Origin: JBFXAM01 sp050184295
Lineage (GTDB): Bacteria > Planctomycetota > Phycisphaerae > UBA1845 > Fen-1342
Reading direction: 5' to 3'
Length of the DNA: 52,223 nucleotides
Assembly: GCA_050184295.1 (NCBI GenBank)
Contig: JBFXAM010000018.1
Coordinates: 1 to 52,223 of the forward strand
Position 1 is the stretch's first letter. Each line of letters begins with the position of its first letter. The notes beneath the pieces are model-generated. The model was given only the letters and a program-made list of their open reading frames with translations. It did no database searches and had not been told where the DNA came from. Both the position numbers and the translations under genes were made by a program. Below are positions 1 to 8,722 of the stretch, piece by piece.

Positions 1-1
1 C

Positions 2-1369
2 ACACCCATTCTGGTGAAACTCGCCGCCGGCGTCGAGCCGCGCGATCTACCCGGTGCGACGCCGTCGGTCGACGGCGGCGCGATCGACGCGCTTCTGGCG
101 GCGTGGTCGATCACGCGCATCGAGCCGCTCTACTCCACTGGGTTCGCCAACCCTGAACTCGCGCAGAAGCTCGGCATGAGTCGTACCTATCGCTTCCACG
201 CACCCGCCGGCAGCGACACACCGACCATGGCCACCGCGTTCTCGAAAGCTCCCGGCGTCGAACGCGCCGAAGTCGACGGCATCGGCGGAATCGCCGAGAC
301 GGTGCCCAACGACCCGTCGTTCGCACAGCAGTGGGCGTTACGCGATCTGACGCCGCCGACCGCGGACATCCGCGCGACCTTTGGCTGGGACATCTTTCGC
401 GGCAGCAGCGACGTGACGATCGCGATCGTGGATTCCGGTGTGCAGGCAAATCACCCCGAGCTATCCGGCAAGGTGACGGCGGGATGGAACTACTGGGATA
501 ACAACGAGGACACGGACGATCCGCACGGCCACGGCACACATGTTTCCGGAATCGCGGCGGCATGGACGAATAACGGCGTCGGGATCGCCGGCGTGAACTG
601 GAACGCGCGGCTTCTCGCCATCCGCGTCGTGTCGCCGACCGGCTCGGGGACGGAAAGCCACGCCGCCCAGGGCATCACATTCGCCGCGAATCACGCCGCT
701 CCGCAGATTATCAACATGAGCCTCCAGTATTACACCGGCACGCAGACGCTGCGTGACGCGGTCGACTACGCCTTTGGGCTCGGCAAGACGCTGATCGCCG
801 CCGCCGGCAACGGCCGCGGGCGGACCGTGGCGTTCCCCGGCGCGTTTCCGAACTGCATGGCCGTGACCGGCATGGATCGCGACGGCCTGTTGGGCACGTA
901 TTCCAACTACGGACCGGAGGTCGACGTTACCGCTCCGGGAACGCAGGTTTACTCGCTCTGGCGGCTCAGCGGCTACAACACCATCGACGGCACCTCGATG
1001 GCCACGCCGCACGTCAGCGGACTGGCGGCGCTGCTGCTCGCGTATCAGCCCACGCTCACCAACACGCAGATTCCGATCATCCTGCGGAACACCACGACGG
1101 ACATGGGCGATCCCGGCTGGGACGAGATGTTCGGCACGGGGCGAATCAACGTCGAAGCGGCACTCCAGTCGATCCGCCGCGGCGATGTCAACTGTGACGG
1201 GCAGATCGACGCGTTCGACATCGACCCGTTTGTGCTGGCGCTGTCCGACCCCGCGGCCTACGCAATCGCATATCCCGAGTGTGACATTGAGCGCGCCAAC
1301 CTGAACGGCGACGGGATGGTGAACGTGTTCGACATCGACCCGTTCGTGGCACAGCTCGCGGGGCCGTAG
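2..1369 (+). CDS. Secreted subtilisin-like serine protease (S8) with C-terminal dockerin-like module, 5' partial
   Basis: The frame is already open at the left edge, so the N-terminus and signal peptide are outside the window. Counting from the GTG at 14, the S8 catalytic triad is intact: Asp140 (IAIVDSG), His173 (HGHGTHVSG) and Ser328 (DGTSMATPHVSG), with oxyanion Asn266 (AAAGNG). Residues about 389-451 carry two EF-hand-like repeats (GDVNCDGQIDAFDIDPFV and NLNGDGMVNVFDIDPFV), the module shared by six other proteins here. An extracellular endopeptidase held or sorted by its C-terminus is the likely role; substrate unknown. A hairpin plus T-run follows the stop codon. Confidence 0.93.
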   Translation, partial: TPILVKLAAGVEPRDLPGATPSVDGGAIDALLAAWSITRIEPLYSTGFANPELAQKLGMSRTYRFHAPAGSDTPTMATAFSKAPGVERAEVDGIGGIAETVPNDPSFAQQWALRDLTPPTADIRATFGWDIFRGSSDVTIAIVDSGVQANHPELSGKVTAGWNYWDNNEDTDDPHGHGTHVSGIAAAWTNNGVGIAGVNWNARLLAIRVVSPTGSGTESHAAQGITFAANHAAPQIINMSLQYYTGTQTLRDAVDYAFGLGKTLIAAAGNGRGRTVAFPGAFPNCMAVTGMDRDGLLGTYSNYGPEVDVTAPGTQVYSLWRLSGYNTIDGTSMATPHVSGLAALLLAYQPTLTNTQIPIILRNTTTDMGDPGWDEMFGTGRINVEAALQSIRRGDVNCDGQIDAFDIDPFVLALSDPAAYAIAYPECDIERANLNGDGMVNVFDIDPFVAQLAGP

Positions 1370-1406
1370 CGCCGCCGCGAACGTGCGGAGCCCCGCAAGC
1401 CCCATC

Positions 1407-1446
1407 GGGCGTGCACCGGTCGCGAAGGATCGGCGCACGCCCTTTT
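1407..1446 (+). terminator. Rho-independent terminator after the subtilase gene
   Basis: GGGCGTGC (1407-1414) pairs perfectly with GCACGCCC (1435-1442) and is followed at once by TTTT. It lies 38 bases after the subtilase stop codon, between convergent genes. Confidence 0.6.
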
Positions 1447-1540
1447 CGGTTTCGGACGACGTTCGCGCGTTTTCGCGCGGTCGTTGCGGCCGCGTCGGAC
1501 TGCGCTTCGCTCGCCGCGCGCAAGCACCGGCATCGCCGAG

Positions 1541-2059
1541 CTATGCGGCGGGCAGGCCCATCGCACGGCGCCAGGCGCTGAGCTGTCCCAGATGCATCTG
1601 CACATGCCCGACGAGGTAGAACGTGATCATCCCGCCGACGACGGGGAACAATTCGCGGCTTCGTCCTTCGGCAGGATTGGGCGCGGCGAGCTGCGCGTCG
1701 CTGGCGGCGGCTACGGCCGCATGGGCCGCCCGTGACGATTGGAGGAACGTCTCCGTGAGTGCGGACATCGGCGGGTAGAGCGTTCCGTCGGCATCGTCCT
1801 GGCACGCAACGCCCGCTTTGAAGATTGCGTCCCAACCCGCGGGCGCCGCCGCGGCGGCGGCCGGCCGCCCGAGGAATTCGAGCACGCGGGCAGGGTAGAG
1901 CGCGAGGTGACCCAGGACAAACGCGGGGTGATTGGACGCGACCACCACGCCGCCCGGTCTCGCGAAACGGGCGAATTGCTTTGCGTCGATGCCGACCAAC
2001 AGGCGTTCGGCGTAGGCGAGGCCGAGATTGGCGGCGGAAACAATCATGGGACCGAGCAT
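1541..2059 (-). CDS. DinB-like (DinB/YfiT superfamily) protein
   Basis: A 172-residue protein with the layout of the DinB four-helix metal-binding fold: an early His-rich helix (SNHPAFVLGHLALY) and a C-terminal helix HVQMHLGQLSAWRRAMGLP, which is characteristic of the family. Members are metal-dependent thiol transferases or uncharacterised damage/stress proteins; the substrate is not predictable. The ATG at 2059 is preferred over the longer frame (to 2098) because GGAG sits 8 bases upstream and the extra 13 residues look non-coding. Last gene of the leftward block, 157 bases after the topoisomerase VI A gene. Confidence 0.75.
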   Translation of the reverse strand: MLGPMIVSAANLGLAYAERLLVGIDAKQFARFARPGGVVVASNHPAFVLGHLALYPARVLEFLGRPAAAAAAPAGWDAIFKAGVACQDDADGTLYPPMSALTETFLQSSRAAHAAVAAASDAQLAAPNPAEGRSRELFPVVGGMITFYLVGHVQMHLGQLSAWRRAMGLPAA

Positions 2060-2152
2060 CGCGACGTCTCCAGGAACACTGCCGATTGTCCGTTCCACAC
2101 GCAGCGCGCCGGACGGCGAATCGGAACCACGCCGCCGGTGCGGAGCCCGACG

Positions 2153-2177
2153 CGCCGCTCGGCGCCGCGGGTTCTGA
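2153..2177. repeat. Dispersed palindromic element (copy C)
   Basis: CGCCGCTCGGCGCCGCGGG followed by TTCTGA. It shares the GCGGGTTCTGA end and a CCGC...GCGG stem with copies at 3467-3493 and 50457-50482, all intergenic. Confidence 0.45.
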
Positions 2178-2216
2178 ACCCCGACGGCGCCGCAAGCCCG
2201 CGCGCGACGCTCAGCG

Positions 2217-3368
2217 TCAGTCCAGCCAGTCCTTGTCCTTCAGCTTCCGCGGCAGGTATTGCTCGGTGATGAAGCGGAAGTTCTTGCTGCTGAGCGCTTC
2301 GAGCTCCAGCTTCACGCCGGCCTGCTCCATGTGCTTGATCTCGCGCTGCCACTCGCGGCTCGCGAACCACGGATACTCGCGGATTTCCTTCGCCCGGCGG
2401 CGGTCTTCGTCGGTGAGCGGCATCGGCACCTGGCGCGGGATGTCGAATTTCTCGGCGTCGAAGCTGCTCATGCCGATGAACCGCGCCGCGGGAATCGCCA
2501 TGCGCTGGCTCTCAAACGCGAGGTTGATCGAGCCCTGCTTCACGACGCTGTAGATGTAGTAGCCCCACGGATCGTTGTCGACCAGGACGTACAGCGGCAG
2601 CTTCAATTCGTCGTGCATGCGGTAGCACAACCGCCGCACGCCGCGCGGCGGCTGCCCGCCGCCGTGGATGATGAGGCACTTGTGCTTGTCCCAGAAGCGA
2701 TCCTGGTTGAAGCGGTTCCAGACGGCGCCTTTTTCGATGAGCAGGATGAACTGGGCCTTGACCTTGGCGAATTGGATGACGTCGGCCTCGACGATGCTCG
2801 GCACGCCCCAGCCGCCGGAGCCCATCGCGGCCAGGTCGATCTCATTGCCGTTGTCGACGATGGTCATGGGACCGACCATGTTGCCCTTGATTTCGGCGTG
2901 GACGCCGAGCTCTTCGCGGAGCGCGTCGACGGTGACCTCGACGTCCTCGATGATCGGATCGCTCTCGCTCTGCTCGTAGAAGATGAGCTCCTTGCTGTCC
3001 TTGACCGGCACCTTCAGGCTGTAGAACACGTCGCGCAGGCTGGTCGAGATGTTCTGGTCGATCAGGCGCTTGCACACCTCCGCGACGCGCAGCGTCTGCA
3101 TGAACTTCTTCGCCTGGCTGCCCTCGCCGCCGCGGCGGCCGAGCAGGCTGAAAAAGAAGCGGCGCTGTCGGCCGTCGAGGAGCTCGATGATCCCGCGCTT
3201 CTCGTTGAAGCGCACGTTGCCGAGCGTGCGGGCGGGGATGTCGACGAACGGGTCTTCGCGTTTGTGAATCAGTCCGACGACTTCGCCGGCGAGGCGCTCG
3301 ATGCGCTTGCCGGCGCTGGCGCGATCTCGGGACGTGCGGGTGGCGGACTTCTTTCCGCGGGTCGCCAT
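2217..3368 (-). CDS. top6A: DNA topoisomerase VI subunit A (Spo11/Top6A family)
   Basis: A 383-residue protein of normal Top6A length. The winged-helix (5Y-CAP) domain carries the active-site stretch TSLRDVFYSLK, with Tyr116 as the candidate DNA-linking tyrosine. The Toprim domain shows Glu212 (LLIEKG) and the metal-binding pair Asp264/Asp266 (LVDNDPWG). A basic stretch (ATRGKKSATRTSRDR) precedes the fold. Top6A makes the transient double-strand break in the A2B2 type IIB enzyme, which needs the GHKL ATPase subunit B; no subunit B gene is in the window. The enzyme is typical of archaea and plants and patchy in bacteria. Identity is secure; activity without B is doubtful, so B should be elsewhere in the genome. 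GGAGG precedes the ATG. Confidence 0.93.
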   Translation of the reverse strand: MATRGKKSATRTSRDRASAGKRIERLAGEVVGLIHKREDPFVDIPARTLGNVRFNEKRGIIELLDGRQRRFFFSLLGRRGGEGSQAKKFMQTLRVAEVCKRLIDQNISTSLRDVFYSLKVPVKDSKELIFYEQSESDPIIEDVEVTVDALREELGVHAEIKGNMVGPMTIVDNGNEIDLAAMGSGGWGVPSIVEADVIQFAKVKAQFILLIEKGAVWNRFNQDRFWDKHKCLIIHGGGQPPRGVRRLCYRMHDELKLPLYVLVDNDPWGYYIYSVVKQGSINLAFESQRMAIPAARFIGMSSFDAEKFDIPRQVPMPLTDEDRRRAKEIREYPWFASREWQREIKHMEQAGVKLELEALSSKNFRFITEQYLPRKLKDKDWLD

Positions 3369-3435
3369 GGAAACCTCCTTGTTCGACGGCGCGACAACAC
3401 GCGACGCGGCGTCGCGCGCGGCCGCGCGCGACGTG

Positions 3436-3471
3436 CGGGACGGACCCGCAGGCCGCTCGGGACGGACCCGC
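3436..3471. repeat. 14-bp direct repeat upstream of topoisomerase VI A
   Basis: CGGGACGGACCCGC occurs at 3436-3449 and again at 3458-3471, 22 bases apart, in the leader region of the leftward Top6A gene. The second copy runs into a palindromic element. Confidence 0.5.
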
Positions 3472-3493
3472 TGCTGGGCGCGGCGGGTTCTGA
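3467..3493. repeat. Dispersed palindromic element (copy A)
   Basis: CCCGCTGCTGGGCGCGGCGGG followed by TTCTGA; differs from the copy at 50457-50482 by one substitution and one inserted base. Able to form a CCCGC/GCGGG stem. Confidence 0.55.
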
Positions 3494-3560
3494 TCGTAGC
3501 GGATTCGCGGGATTCGCAAAGCGCCGCGGAGGCGGACGGACCGATCCGGATCCGCGCGGG

Positions 3561-5735
3561 CTATGGCAGACTCTCGAGATAGCGAACGACAGCGCGCTTC
3601 TCCGCCGGCGTCCAGTCGACGCCGAAGCGGTGCCCGCTGTTGGCATTGCCGGGGAGCGTGGTGTCGAAGGTAAACGCCTGTGCGGCGCGGCCGACCGCGA
3701 ACCGCGCCGGGCGGTGCGCGGGCTCGTCGAGCAGCGCCGCGAGCGTCGGCACAGAGCCGTTGTGCAGGAACGGCGCCGTGAACCGCAGCGAAATCAGCGG
3801 AGCCACGCGCACCCAGCCATAGCCGTGCTTCGAAAACCGCGGCGACGCGGGCACAGCGCGAAGGTCGTCGGAGAGCAGGTAGACGCGCTCCGGGCGGCGG
3901 TCCGGCGGGCGAAGCTGAAGGGCGAAATTGGTGTCGACATTCAACGCCGCGTCGGTGCCGATGCCGCCGGCGGCCTCGTCCGCCGCGTGACCGGCGTGCG
4001 TAATGCCGTCGTCGTTGGCGTCGAAAGGCATGAGCCACGAGTTGCTGAAGACCTGGCGGCCGAAGTCCGCGTGCTCGGCGTGGCAGCGCACGCATTCATC
4101 GACCGACGCGACGTTCTCGACGCGCATGTACGCGTCCAGCGCGAGGAAATGACCGGGACGCCGCGCATCGGGATGATCGAGATGACACAGATCGCAGCGG
4201 CGGAACTCGTCCGGCGGCGCGCCGGTAAGCGGCTGCTTCGACCCCGCCGGCGAGTAGGTATGACACGTCGCGCAACGCACCTCGATCCGATCCGTCGGCG
4301 GCCGCGAACGGTCGAGCGGGCCGAGGACGGCAATGCCGGCGAGCTTTGGCGGCGTCCGCGCCTCGCGCCCGACGACCACGCGCTGATTCACGATCGTGCC
4401 GCAGCACTGCTCCAGGAACAGCCGCCGGCCCGTTGCGATCCGGTCCGAGTCGGTGCGGTCGTCCGCCGCGGGCGCGATGCTGCCCGCCGCCAGCGGCGCG
4501 CACAGCAGCCCGCGCAGCCGGACGCTGCCGAATTCGTCCGGCACGAGCGCGAGCGTGTCGCTGTCGGGATTGGTGAGCATGAGGTCCGGCCAGCCGACGC
4601 CGCGGAGGACGTCCGTCTCCCGGCCGGCGGTCGCGACGTTGCGGAAATCGAGCGTGAGCGCGCGGTTGAGCCGCTCGGCGTCGACCGCGCCGCGCTCCGG
4701 AACGGGGAACCGGATGCGTTCGGCAAGCTGCGCCGGCGTCCAGCGCAGCTTCTCGGTGAGAAAGCGCACCGCATCGGCGCGCATCGACGAATCCTTGCCC
4801 GACCACGAGTAATGCGCCACGTCGATGCCCACGCGGGCGCTCGGAATGCTCACCGGATTGAATAATGCCGGCTTGCCGGCCTTGGCGCGGCGGAGGAACG
4901 CGTCGCGGCCGTAAGTCTCGATGTCGTGGTGTTGCAGGTTGGCGAGCGGGATCGTCGAGTCCATGCGGTAATCGACGCTCTGATCGAGCCGACCGGGACC
5001 GGCGAGCAGCAACAGCGCCCGCGTCTGGTCGGCGGTCGGCAGTTGCAATGCCGCACGCCACTCGGCGATCGTCACCTGCGCGTCGCCGTCGCGGTCGAAG
5101 CGAAACGAGCGATCGAGGCCCTCGCGGCGAATGACCTCGTCGGGGCTGAGCGGCGGGCCGTCGGGCGGCGCGCGGATGACGTGTGCGCCGTCGAGCACGC
5201 GCGCCGTCGCCATGATGAGCCCGAGATCGATGCTCGTGTTCGGCGTTCCGAGCCGCGGGCGGCCGGACTCGTCGGCGGTCGCATGACAGAGCCAGCAGTT
5301 AAAGCCGAAGCGGTTCGTGCCGCCGCCGGTGCGCGGGTCGCGCTCTTCGCGGACGCCGAGAAAGCCGGTGCTGATCGTGTAGGTTCCCGGAGTGCCGCGC
5401 GGATCGTGCGGCGTAGGCACGAGGCCGACGCGGTCGGGGTTCGCGAGCAGCCCGCCGATCAGCTCGACGTGCTGGGAATACGTGGTGTCCGGCTTTCCGT
5501 CGGCGTCGAGATCGAGCGGTGTTGGGGGAATCTCGACCCGCACGTCGCGCGTGAATGCGACGCCGACGAGGTCGTTCCAGTAGCGCACCGCGCCGAGCGT
5601 CTCGCGCCCGTCGCGCAAACGGACGCTCGGGCCGAGGAAGTCGTTCGACCAGGCCTCGTCCGCGGCGGAGTCGGCGCGCGCGGCGGCCAGCGCGAGCGTC
5701 GCCGCGAATAGCGTGATGCCGACGCGTGGATTCAT
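3561..5735 (-). CDS. Exported multihaem c-type cytochrome, peroxidase/RoxA-like C-terminus, with an EF-hand
   Basis: A 724-residue protein with an N-terminal signal peptide (hydrophobic to about residue 22). Four CxxCH haem c sites: 147-151, 488-492, 514-518 and 548-552. The C-terminal APFLHNGSVPTL stretch (about 654-665) is the motif seen in dihaem peroxidase and rubber-oxygenase-like cytochromes. Residues 214-225 form a textbook EF-hand loop (D-x-D-x-D-x-Q...E). CC at 444-445, in a context that in related proteins often holds a haem motif, lacks the CxxCH spacing. Likely a periplasmic redox enzyme or electron carrier; substrate unknown. Starts 25 bases after the M16 peptidase stop, so probably cotranscribed. 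Confidence 0.82.
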   Translation of the reverse strand: MNPRVGITLFAATLALAAARADSAADEAWSNDFLGPSVRLRDGRETLGAVRYWNDLVGVAFTRDVRVEIPPTPLDLDADGKPDTTYSQHVELIGGLLANPDRVGLVPTPHDPRGTPGTYTISTGFLGVREERDPRTGGGTNRFGFNCWLCHATADESGRPRLGTPNTSIDLGLIMATARVLDGAHVIRAPPDGPPLSPDEVIRREGLDRSFRFDRDGDAQVTIAEWRAALQLPTADQTRALLLLAGPGRLDQSVDYRMDSTIPLANLQHHDIETYGRDAFLRRAKAGKPALFNPVSIPSARVGIDVAHYSWSGKDSSMRADAVRFLTEKLRWTPAQLAERIRFPVPERGAVDAERLNRALTLDFRNVATAGRETDVLRGVGWPDLMLTNPDSDTLALVPDEFGSVRLRGLLCAPLAAGSIAPAADDRTDSDRIATGRRLFLEQCCGTIVNQRVVVGREARTPPKLAGIAVLGPLDRSRPPTDRIEVRCATCHTYSPAGSKQPLTGAPPDEFRRCDLCHLDHPDARRPGHFLALDAYMRVENVASVDECVRCHAEHADFGRQVFSNSWLMPFDANDDGITHAGHAADEAAGGIGTDAALNVDTNFALQLRPPDRRPERVYLLSDDLRAVPASPRFSKHGYGWVRVAPLISLRFTAPFLHNGSVPTLAALLDEPAHRPARFAVGRAAQAFTFDTTLPGNANSGHRFGVDWTPAEKRAVVRYLESLP

Positions 5736-5760
5736 CGCTTCCCGCCGCCGCTGGCGCGTG

Positions 5761-8598
5761 CTACTGCTCGCCGGCGGTCTCCGGCGCCTGTTCGCTCGGC
5801 TGGGTCGTGGCCGCGGGCGCGAGGACTTCGACCGGCGCGATCCTGGCGAGATCGTCCTTGAGCTTGCTGGCGCTGCCGACCACGACCACCGCCATGTGCG
5901 ATGGATCGAGGGTGCCGGTCACCAGCTCGATGCATTCGTCGGCGGTGGCGGCGGCGACGTTGCGCAGCAACCGCTCGTAATAATCGACCGGCAGCCGGTT
6001 GGATTCGAGCATCCACAATTCGCCGGCGACCTGCGCGGGGGTCTCGCGGTCGCCGGGAAAGCTGCCGACGATGTACGACTTGGTGTCGTTCAGCTCTTTC
6101 TCGCTCGGCGCTTCTTCCTTCAGGCGCTTGAGCTCGTCGAAGATCGCCTGCAACGCCTCGGCCGTCGAGTCGGTCTTGCTGAATGTGCTCGCGATGAAGC
6201 GCCCGCCGAAGCGCTGGGCCGAGTACGCGCCGCGGGCGCCGTAGGTGAGCCCCTTCTTCACGCGAATGGTCTCGTTCAGCCGCGCGTTGAACGCCTCGCC
6301 GAAGTAGCCGCTGACGACGCGGCTGGTCGCGTAGCGCGGATCCTGTCGCGAAATGCTGAGCTGGCCGACGCGAATCTGGCTCTGCACGCCGGGGCGATCC
6401 ACGAGATAAATCTTGGTCTCGCCGGGCGGCGGCGGAGCGGGCAGGTCGACTTGCGGGCGTGGGCCGTCGGCGGACCAGTCGCCGAAATGTGCTCGCGCCA
6501 GCTCGACGGCCCGCTGCTCGTCGATGTCGCCGGCGAAGATCAGCACCGCCATGTCAGGCCGCGCGAACTGCCGCCACCAGTTCTTCAGATCGTCGACCCC
6601 GACGGCGTCCACGTCGCGCGTCTCGCCCGTTGCGCTGCGCGCATAGGGATGCGATCCGAAGAGCACGCGGCGCAGCTCGCGGTCGGCGACATACGACGGC
6701 TCGGCCTGCGAAACCGCCAGCCCCGTGCGCACCTGCTTGCGGAGTTTCTCGAACTCCTCGTCGGGAAAGGTCGGCGTGCGAACGACCTCGGCCAGCAGCG
6801 TCATGGCGCGGTCGACGTGCTCGGGAAGACAGCCCGCCGAGACGCGCGCGTCGTCGATCGACGCGCCGCCGCCGAGATCGATCGCGTACGTCTCCAGCTC
6901 GGTGGCAAGGGCCGCGTCGTCGTGCTTTTCGGTGCCCTTGGTGAGCATCTGGAGCGCGAGCGACGCGACGCCGGGCTTCGGCTCCGTCCACGCGCCGGCG
7001 TGCAGGTTGAGCGAGGCGCTGATGAACGGCACCTCCTTATTCGGAACGACGATCACCTTCAGCCCGTTGGGCAGCGTTTGTTCGCTCCGGGCATATGCGG
7101 GCTTGAAGTCGAGCGGCGCGCCGATCGGCGCCGTCTTCGGATAGGACGCCGGGCGCTCCAGGCTCGCGCGGCCGGGCGGCGGCGGGTCGGTCTCCGGCGG
7201 CGCGGTGATCGGCGCGTCGTCCTCGCCCTTTTTCTTCGAGAAGAGCGAGCCGAGCAGGTTGCCTTCGATGGTCAACGTGTAGGACTTCTGCGGATCGAGG
7301 TATTGCCGCGCGACGCGCAGCAGCACGTCCGGCGTGACCGCGCGGACGCGCTCCAGCTCGGTGTTGAGACGCGCGGGATCGCCTTCGATGACCGCCGCGT
7401 TGCCGAGCTGCTGGGCCTTGCTCTCGATCGTGAGCGTGCCCTGCACGGTCGACTTCAGCACCTGGTTGCGCACCTTCTCAAGCTCGGCCTCGGTGACCGG
7501 CTCGGTGCGGACCCGCTCGAGGTGCGACTCGATCGCCGCGACCGCTTTGTCCGGCTTGCCGCCCATCGGGCTGAGCACGGCGCCGGCGACGAAGAGACCG
7601 TCCTGCTCCAGCGAGAACGAGGCCGCGATCGCCGCCACCGCGAGCTGCTGGTCCGCGACCAGGTCGCGGTACATGCGGCTGCTCTCGCCGCCGCCGAGGA
7701 TCGTAGCCAGCATCTGAAGCGGGATGTAGTCGTCGTGTCCGACCGGCACGGTGCGAAACGCGACCGCACCGACGGGCGCGGGGGCGTTGTCTTCCTTGAT
7801 CTTGATCACCTTCGGGGCCGCGAGATCCGGCTCGCGGAGCGTGACGCGCGGCGGATCGGGATAGCGCGGGATCCAGCCGAAGTACTTCTCGGCAAGCTGC
7901 TGGACGTTGGCGTGCTCGATATCGCCGACCACCACGAGCGTGGCATTGTTGGGCACGTAGTAGCGCGTCCAGAAGTCGCGCAGCTCCTGCACCGACGCCG
8001 CCCGCAGATGCGGAATGCGGCCGATCGGCAGCCAGCGGTACGGATGCACCTGGAACAGCTCGGCGAGCGCCTTCTCGGGCGCCGTGCCATAGGGACGGTT
8101 CAGCCCGAGGCGGCGTTCCTCCTCGACGACCTTGCGCTCGGTGTCGAAGCTGCCCTGGTCGATCTTGAGAAACGCCATGCGCTCGGCTTCGAGCCACAGC
8201 GCGAGTTCGACCTGGTTGCTGGGCAGCGTCTGCACGTACGTGGTGTTGTCGAACGACGTGTACGCGTTGCAGTTGCCGCCGGTGCGGCGGATGAAATCGA
8301 AGTGGTCGGTGGGTCCGAGGCGGTCGGTGCCGCGGAACATCATGTGCTCGAACATGTGGGCGAAGCCCTGGCGCTCGGGGTCTTCGTCCTTCGAGCCCAC
8401 GTGATACCAGAGCTGGACCGCGACGATCGGGCAAGAGCGGTCTTCGAGCGTGAGAACCTGCAACCCGTTGGAGAGGGTCTTGGAGCGATAGTCGAAGAGC
8501 GGCGCTTCGGCCGGCGCGAGCGGCGCGAACAAGAGCAACGCGACGCCGACGGCGCCGGAAAGCGCCGCGCCGACGCGGCGCGGAATTGCAGTTGGCAT
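5761..8598 (-). CDS. Exported M16 (insulinase/pitrilysin) family metallopeptidase, two tandem M16 units
   Basis: A 945-residue protein with signal peptide residues 1-30. The N-terminal unit keeps the inverted zinc motif HMFEH (His81, Glu84, His85) and a downstream glutamate region (VEEERRLG). The C-terminal unit, from about residue 490 (QTLPNGLKVIVVPNKE), lacks the zinc motif, as is usual for the chamber-closing half. This matches the fused processing-peptidase-like M16B arrangement. The ATG at 8598 has GGAG 8 bases upstream and gives a proper signal peptide; the longer frame to 8637 does not. Probably degrades peptides in the periplasm. First gene of a unit with the cytochrome. Confidence 0.93.
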   Translation of the reverse strand: MPTAIPRRVGAALSGAVGVALLLFAPLAPAEAPLFDYRSKTLSNGLQVLTLEDRSCPIVAVQLWYHVGSKDEDPERQGFAHMFEHMMFRGTDRLGPTDHFDFIRRTGGNCNAYTSFDNTTYVQTLPSNQVELALWLEAERMAFLKIDQGSFDTERKVVEEERRLGLNRPYGTAPEKALAELFQVHPYRWLPIGRIPHLRAASVQELRDFWTRYYVPNNATLVVVGDIEHANVQQLAEKYFGWIPRYPDPPRVTLREPDLAAPKVIKIKEDNAPAPVGAVAFRTVPVGHDDYIPLQMLATILGGGESSRMYRDLVADQQLAVAAIAASFSLEQDGLFVAGAVLSPMGGKPDKAVAAIESHLERVRTEPVTEAELEKVRNQVLKSTVQGTLTIESKAQQLGNAAVIEGDPARLNTELERVRAVTPDVLLRVARQYLDPQKSYTLTIEGNLLGSLFSKKKGEDDAPITAPPETDPPPPGRASLERPASYPKTAPIGAPLDFKPAYARSEQTLPNGLKVIVVPNKEVPFISASLNLHAGAWTEPKPGVASLALQMLTKGTEKHDDAALATELETYAIDLGGGASIDDARVSAGCLPEHVDRAMTLLAEVVRTPTFPDEEFEKLRKQVRTGLAVSQAEPSYVADRELRRVLFGSHPYARSATGETRDVDAVGVDDLKNWWRQFARPDMAVLIFAGDIDEQRAVELARAHFGDWSADGPRPQVDLPAPPPPGETKIYLVDRPGVQSQIRVGQLSISRQDPRYATSRVVSGYFGEAFNARLNETIRVKKGLTYGARGAYSAQRFGGRFIASTFSKTDSTAEALQAIFDELKRLKEEAPSEKELNDTKSYIVGSFPGDRETPAQVAGELWMLESNRLPVDYYERLLRNVAAATADECIELVTGTLDPSHMAVVVVGSASKLKDDLARIAPVEVLAPAATTQPSEQAPETAGEQ

Positions 8599-8722
8599 GC
8601 AGGATTCTCCCAATCGAGCGCGGCGTTCCAGGGTCACGGCCGCGACCCCGCGCCCGCGAAGGAGACTCTATCGACTTGCCGCACCGCCGGCAAAGCGACC
8701 TGACGACATCCGACGCCGATCG

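Noticed and set aside
2059..2098. N-terminal extension of the DinB-like protein
   Set aside because: The ATG at 2059 has a well-placed GGAG; the additional codons show no family similarity.
2259..4865. Long open frame of 868 codons on the plus strand
   Set aside because: It lies opposite topoisomerase VI A and the cytochrome, has no family resemblance and Arg/Ala/Val-biased composition; it is a shadow produced by GC-rich third positions.
5713..8703. Open frame of 996 codons on the plus strand
   Set aside because: Antisense to the M16 peptidase, which has all its catalytic motifs; composition is typical of a shadow frame.
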